A DNA stretch of 8,939 nucleotides from Candidatus Omnitrophota bacterium (GTDB lineage Bacteria; Omnitrophota; Gorgyraeia; Tantalellales; Tantalellaceae). The position numbers were made by a program, and so were the translations under genes. This document shows positions 5,737 to 8,939 of the stretch, piece after piece. Within the stretch, counting starts at the first letter, position 1. Each line of letters begins with the position of its first letter. Below the pieces are notes generated by a model, which saw only the letters and a list, made by a program, of their open reading frames with translations, did no database searches and was not told the origin of the DNA. The DNA lies in the NCBI GenBank assembly GCA_013204685.1, contig JABMSC010000025.1, positions 1 through 8,939 of the forward strand, read 5' to 3'.

Positions 5737-7901
5737 AGCTTGAGCGCGACGTGATACTGAATGAAATAAGGCTTCGAAAAGATGATCCTCTCTCAAGGAG
5801 GATGAGGCTTCTATTTTCGCAGGCCTACAGGGAACATGTGTATAAATATCCGATCATCGGGTATGAGGGGATCCTTGGGGGGCTTACAAAGGAAGACCTG
5901 GCGATATATCACAGTGCGGTATACACACCCGACAAGATGGTTCTCGGTATTGTCGGAGGGGTTCCTGCTGAGAAGGCAGTTATTTCTGCAAGTATAGAGT
6001 TGAAAAAATACAGGCGCGGGTTAGTGTGGCCGGTTGACATCAATACCGAGCCCCGCCAGGTGGATGAGAATAAATATGAATTTAAGGAAGAGGTGACTTT
6101 AGGGTACCTGGCGATAGCGTTTCATATGTCAAGCCTGTATTCCCCGGATCTTTATGCGGGAGATGTGGTGAGCATAATTCTGGGGGAGGGGAAGGATTCA
6201 CGTTTATATCAAAGGCTTGTCCAGGAAAAACAGCTTCTTTATACGGTTTCCTGTATGAATTATACGCCCAAATACCCGGGGCTTTTCATTATAACAGGTA
6301 CGGGGGATGCCGCTAAACTTGAGGCAGCCGCCGAGGAGATCTTTTCAGTGATAAATGAACTGTGGTACCGAAAAGTGAACAGGAACGAACTGGACAGGGC
6401 CAAGAATCTGGTTCTTGCCGCATATTACCGCACCCATGAAAGCATAAAAGATATGGCTGATTCTATGACAGATTCGCAAGCTTTAACGGGTGACCCGCTC
6501 TTTTTCGAGAAATATGTCGATGGAATACACAATGTGAAACTGGAGGATCTGTGGAGCATCCCATCTAAATACCTGGACAGGGACAATTCCACGACGCTTT
6601 TTCTCCTGCCGTGGTACTATGAAAAAGAGGAGCCCGAGGCGGAAGAGGAACTGTACACTCCGGAGCCCGCGGTAAAAGAAAGATCCATGATTCTCGAGAA
6701 TGGCCTGAACATTGTGGTAAAGAAAAAAGGGACTCTCCCCCTTGTCTCCGTGACCTTTGCTGCGCCGGGAGGATTAAGGGCGGAGAACAAGAGGAATAAC
6801 GGTATATCCAACCTCACCGCTTCGCTTATTTTAAAGGGCACAAAGAGACGCAACGTAAATGGAATAGTCCCGGCTATAGAGAGGATGGGCGGGAGTATCG
6901 TGACTTTCAGCGGGATGAATAGTGTCGGAATGACGATGGAGCTGATGTCAAAGGATATCGACAAAGGGCTTGATATTTTTGAGGATGTTCTAAGAAATGC
7001 GACATTCCCGGAAGAAGAGATAGTTAAAGAGAAAGAGAAGATAATTGCCGCCATAAGGGAAGAAGAGACGGATGTTTTTCAGAACGGTATGATCCATCTG
7101 TTCAGGCTCCTTTACGGCCAAAATCCTTACAGCATGAGGATTTCCGGTGAAGTGAAAACCGTTGAGCCGATCATGCGGGATGAACTTCATGTATTTTACA
7201 AGGATAGGTTTATCCCTTACGGGGCGGTTTTGACATTGGTAGGGGATGTTGCAGATGTGGAATACACTCTGAATATGCTCGCCAAGCGTTTCTCGGGCTG
7301 GAATGACGTTGGGCTTTTTATCAGAACGAAAAAAGTGGAACCTGTCAAAGAAAAAAAGGTGCAGGATGTTTTTATGAGAAAGGAACAGTCCCTGGTGATA
7401 GCGGGCTTTCAGGGGGCGCGTATAATTGAGGACAAAAAATATACCCTCTCCGTTATAAGCGCTATCCTGTCCGGTTCTGACGGTCTTTTGTTCCATAACG
7501 CGAGAGAAAAGGAGGGGCTGACTTATGCTTCCAACGCATTGAACGCCCCGGGAGTATACCCCGGATACTTTGTTATGTATGTTGCCACTACTGAGTCCAA
7601 TCTTGAAAAGGCCCAAAAAACCATATTTGATGTTATCGAAAAAGTGAAAAAAGGAGACATATCAGAAGAAGAGATAGAAGCTGCGAAGAAGAGGCTTATT
7701 TCCGAACATGAATACTCTCTTCAGGCCAATTCCGCGCTTTCAATGATAATGACGCTGGATGAGATGTATGGTTTAGGGTTTCAGGACTACAAAAAATTTA
7801 AAAACAAAATAAATGCAATAACCATGAAAGACATTGTCTCCTGCGCCAAAGAGTACCTGGACTCCGATAAATCCGCAGTTATTTTTGTGCATTCCGAGTA
7901 G
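5733..7901 (+). CDS. M16 zinc peptidase, main C-terminal part (722 codons)
   Basis: The second piece carries the rest of a two-domain M16 peptidase. Its opening ERDVILNEI holds the third zinc ligand, E11 (codon 5763), 76 codons after the last H of HFIEH once one base is restored. The remainder of the first peptidase unit runs to about residue 297, with an R/Y region near 157-170 (RLYQRLVQEKQLLY). An acidic linker follows at about 298-315. The second M16 unit starts near 317. Its HxxEH position is degenerate (GISNLTASLILKG, about 357-369), as is usual for the structural half, while R591 and Y598 keep the conserved R/Y pair (AREKEGLTY). Restoring one base gives a protein of about 865 residues, normal for two-domain bacterial M16 enzymes. 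The ATG at 5733 has only a weak GAAGAA upstream and no signal peptide, so it is probably not a real start. Substrates are unknown; such enzymes usually degrade peptides or process precursors. Confidence 0.85.
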   Translation: MKLERDVILNEIRLRKDDPLSRRMRLLFSQAYREHVYKYPIIGYEGILGGLTKEDLAIYHSAVYTPDKMVLGIVGGVPAEKAVISASIELKKYRRGLVWPVDINTEPRQVDENKYEFKEEVTLGYLAIAFHMSSLYSPDLYAGDVVSIILGEGKDSRLYQRLVQEKQLLYTVSCMNYTPKYPGLFIITGTGDAAKLEAAAEEIFSVINELWYRKVNRNELDRAKNLVLAAYYRTHESIKDMADSMTDSQALTGDPLFFEKYVDGIHNVKLEDLWSIPSKYLDRDNSTTLFLLPWYYEKEEPEAEEELYTPEPAVKERSMILENGLNIVVKKKGTLPLVSVTFAAPGGLRAENKRNNGISNLTASLILKGTKRRNVNGIVPAIERMGGSIVTFSGMNSVGMTMELMSKDIDKGLDIFEDVLRNATFPEEEIVKEKEKIIAAIREEETDVFQNGMIHLFRLLYGQNPYSMRISGEVKTVEPIMRDELHVFYKDRFIPYGAVLTLVGDVADVEYTLNMLAKRFSGWNDVGLFIRTKKVEPVKEKKVQDVFMRKEQSLVIAGFQGARIIEDKKYTLSVISAILSGSDGLLFHNAREKEGLTYASNALNAPGVYPGYFVMYVATTESNLEKAQKTIFDVIEKVKKGDISEEEIEAAKKRLISEHEYSLQANSALSMIMTLDEMYGLGFQDYKKFKNKINAITMKDIVSCAKEYLDSDKSAVIFVHSE

Positions 7902-7910
7902 TTTATGGAT

Positions 7911-7987
7911 TAGTGCTGGGTTCGGGGTGCTGAGTGCTGGGTGGGTTTTAATCAATACGCAATACGCAGCACTCAGAACGCAGAACG
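7911..7987. repeat. Heptad-phased degenerate repeat tract (array 2)
   Basis: Eleven consecutive heptads in one phase fill 7911-7987. They begin with the GT-rich words TAGTGCT, GGGTTCG, GGGTGCT, GAGTGCT and GGGTGGG, pass through TTTTAAT, and end with CAATACG twice, CAGCACT, and CAGAACG twice. Adjacent heptads match at 44 of 70 positions by hand count. The words are related to array 1 in the opposite orientation: TTAGTGCTG at 7910-7918 is the complement of CAGCACTAA at 5212-5220. An open frame that begins at 7834 and runs through the tract into the MEMO gene is not a real extension. Confidence 0.85.
7930..7976. repeat. 10-bp inverted repeat inside array 2
   Basis: CTGAGTGCTG at 7930-7939 pairs perfectly with CAGCACTCAG at 7967-7976, leaving a 27-nt loop. 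It lies just after the peptidase stop codon and before the MEMO promoter. It might slow transcription, but it lacks a T-tract. Confidence 0.5.
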
Positions 7988-8004
7988 ATTTCCTACCTTT
8001 ATTC

Positions 8005-8033
8005 TTTACCTGCTACACTATTTCCCTTATAAT
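8005..8033 (+). promoter_or_regulatory. Sigma70-type promoter of the MEMO gene
   Basis: TTTACC at 8005-8010 and a perfect TATAAT at 8028-8033 are separated by exactly 17 nt. The predicted start near 8040 gives a leader of about 28 nt before the ATG at 8068. This indicates that the MEMO gene is transcribed independently of the peptidase gene. Confidence 0.65.
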
Positions 8034-8057
8034 ATTACACATAATATCCCCAAGGAT

Positions 8058-8062
8058 GGAGG
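8058..8062 (+). promoter_or_regulatory. Ribosome binding site deciding the MEMO start
   Basis: GGAGG lies 5 nt before the ATG at 8068. The alternative in-frame ATG at 8056 overlaps this sequence and has no usable site of its own, so 8068 is chosen. Confidence 0.7.
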
Positions 8063-8067
8063 TATGT

Positions 8068-8868
8068 ATGACCAGGGAACCGGTAGTTGCGGGTCAATTT
8101 TATCCCGGCGGCAAAGATAACTTGCTCCGGGACCTTTCAGAAATGATACCTGATCGTAAGGATAAGATAGATGCGATAGGAGCAATTGTTCCTCATGCGG
8201 GATATATGTGTTCCGGTTTTGTGGCGGGCGAGGTATACGGAAAATTAAAGCAAAAAGACACATATATTATTTTAGGACCTAATCATACAGGTCACGGCAG
8301 TCAGTTTGCTTCATGCAAAGAGTCCTGGTTGACCCCTCTAGGTACGGTTGATATCGATATAGAGATGCTTGATGCTATGATGCGGGAAACTGATCTTATT
8401 ACTGATGACGAGTCCGCACATGCGTTTGAACATTCGATAGAGGTGCAGGTTCCTTTTGTCCAGAAGACAGCTCCCTCAGCTAAGATAGTGCCTGTTACTG
8501 TCCAAAATGGAACTCTTCCGGAGCTGGAGGAAGTTTCAGAGGCAATTGTTTCCGCAATGAAAGGGGCCCCGGGAAGCGCGATGATACTCGCTTCGAGCGA
8601 CATGACGCATTATGAGCCGAGGAATGCGGCAGAAAAAAAAGACAAGCTGGCTATACAAAAAGTGATCGATATTGACCCTGAGGGACTGCTTAAAGTTGTG
8701 ATGGAAAACAGTATCTCCATGTGCGGATGTATACCCTCAGCCATAATGCTTATGTGCGCGAAAAAAATGAACGCATTAAAAAGCGAATTGGTGAAATATT
8801 CCGATAGCGGCGATGCTACGGGCGACACTTCTTCAGTTGTCGGTTATGCGGGGATGGTAGTGTATTAA
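8068..8868 (+). CDS. amrB: MEMO1 family protein (AmmeMemoRadiSam system protein B)
   Basis: The 266-residue product is a full-length member of the MEMO1/AmrB family, structurally related to class III non-haem iron dioxygenases (LigB fold). It starts with the hallmark REPVVAGQFYPGG. The predicted metal-site residues are in place: H43 in VPHAGY, H73 in GPNHTGHG, and C219 in SMCGC. These correspond to H49, H81 and C244 of human MEMO1. Other conserved blocks are EHSIEVQVPF (H122) and ASSDMTHYE (D178, H181). There is no signal peptide or membrane segment, so it should be cytoplasmic. In many bacteria and archaea it is linked or fused to an AMMECR1-domain protein and a radical SAM protein; neither is seen here, although the region beyond 8939 is not visible. 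The exact reaction is not established: human MEMO1 binds redox-active metal, and a nucleic-acid or small-molecule modification role has been proposed for the bacterial system. Function here is inferred from family only. Confidence 0.92.
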   Translation: MTREPVVAGQFYPGGKDNLLRDLSEMIPDRKDKIDAIGAIVPHAGYMCSGFVAGEVYGKLKQKDTYIILGPNHTGHGSQFASCKESWLTPLGTVDIDIEMLDAMMRETDLITDDESAHAFEHSIEVQVPFVQKTAPSAKIVPVTVQNGTLPELEEVSEAIVSAMKGAPGSAMILASSDMTHYEPRNAAEKKDKLAIQKVIDIDPEGLLKVVMENSISMCGCIPSAIMLMCAKKMNALKSELVKYSDSGDATGDTSSVVGYAGMVVY

Positions 8869-8884
8869 GGGCAGGGGGTATAAT

Positions 8885-8939
8885 TTAGCAATGCAAAGTT
8901 AGCAATGAAAAATTAGCATTTTAAATTGCTAATTGCTAA
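8885..8939. repeat. Heptad-phased AT-rich repeat tract (array 3), running off the window
   Basis: The tract is seven heptads and a six-base remainder in constant phase, including TTAGCAA (8885 and 8899), TTAGCAT (8913), TGCTAAT (8927) and TGCTAA (8934). The words include direct copies (TTAGCAAT at 8885 and 8899) and inverted copies (ATTGCTAA at 8925 and 8932). AATTAGCA at 8911-8918 pairs perfectly with TGCTAATT at 8927-8934 over an 8-nt loop, so the region can form alternative hairpins. It reaches the last base and so is probably incomplete. No T-tract marks it as a clear terminator of the MEMO gene. Confidence 0.8.

Noticed and set aside
7834..8067. N-terminal extension of the MEMO protein from an ATG at 7834
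   Set aside because: It overlaps the end of the peptidase gene, crosses the repeat tract and the promoter, and bears no MEMO homology. GGAGG at 8058-8062 supports the ATG at 8068.
8879..8884. TATAAT after the MEMO gene as a promoter
   Set aside because: No convincing -35 element is found about 17 nt upstream and no gene is visible downstream. AT-rich sequence gives such matches easily.

Overview
The window looks like an ordinary chromosomal stretch from a Gram-negative-type (two-membrane) bacterium. It encodes a TolC-family outer-membrane protein, an RND inner-membrane pump and a signal-peptide-bearing M16 peptidase. Base composition is moderate, and the intergenic DNA is full of degenerate 7-bp repeats. 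That combination, plus the protein character, suggests an uncultured lineage such as Candidatus Omnitrophota or a relative. This placement is an inference from general familiarity, not a demonstrated assignment.

All genes lie on the plus strand. Region 1 (2-5041) is a tightly packed efflux operon: the 3' part of a MarR-family regulator, a TolC-like outer-membrane factor 4 nt downstream, and a 1048-residue RND permease whose ATG overlaps the tolC-like stop codon (ATGA). No periplasmic adaptor (membrane fusion protein) is encoded among these genes, which is unusual for a tripartite pump. Region 2 (5042-5304) is non-coding. It holds a heptad-phased repeat tract and then a probable promoter and a strong Shine-Dalgarno sequence. 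Region 3 (5305-7901) is a two-domain M16 zinc peptidase, broken by a one-base (-1) frame disruption near 5706. The break separates the HxxEH motif from the third zinc ligand. Its best-placed start codon is a rare ATT. Region 4 (7902-8067) holds a second heptad tract and a good sigma70-type promoter. Region 5 (8068-8868) is an intact MEMO1/AmmeMemoRadiSam system protein B gene of 266 codons. Region 6 (8869-8939) holds a third, AT-rich heptad tract that runs to the window edge.

The regulator, outer-membrane factor and RND pump form one functional unit (regulated export). The M16 peptidase probably acts in the periplasm. The MEMO protein is a cytoplasmic member of a poorly understood conserved system, and its usual partners (AMMECR1-like protein and radical SAM protein) are not in the window.

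The most unusual signal is that all three intergenic spacers outside the operon are built from 7-bp words that keep phase over tens of bases while the word itself changes. The second most unusual is the M16 gene, with its combined rare start codon and split zinc site.
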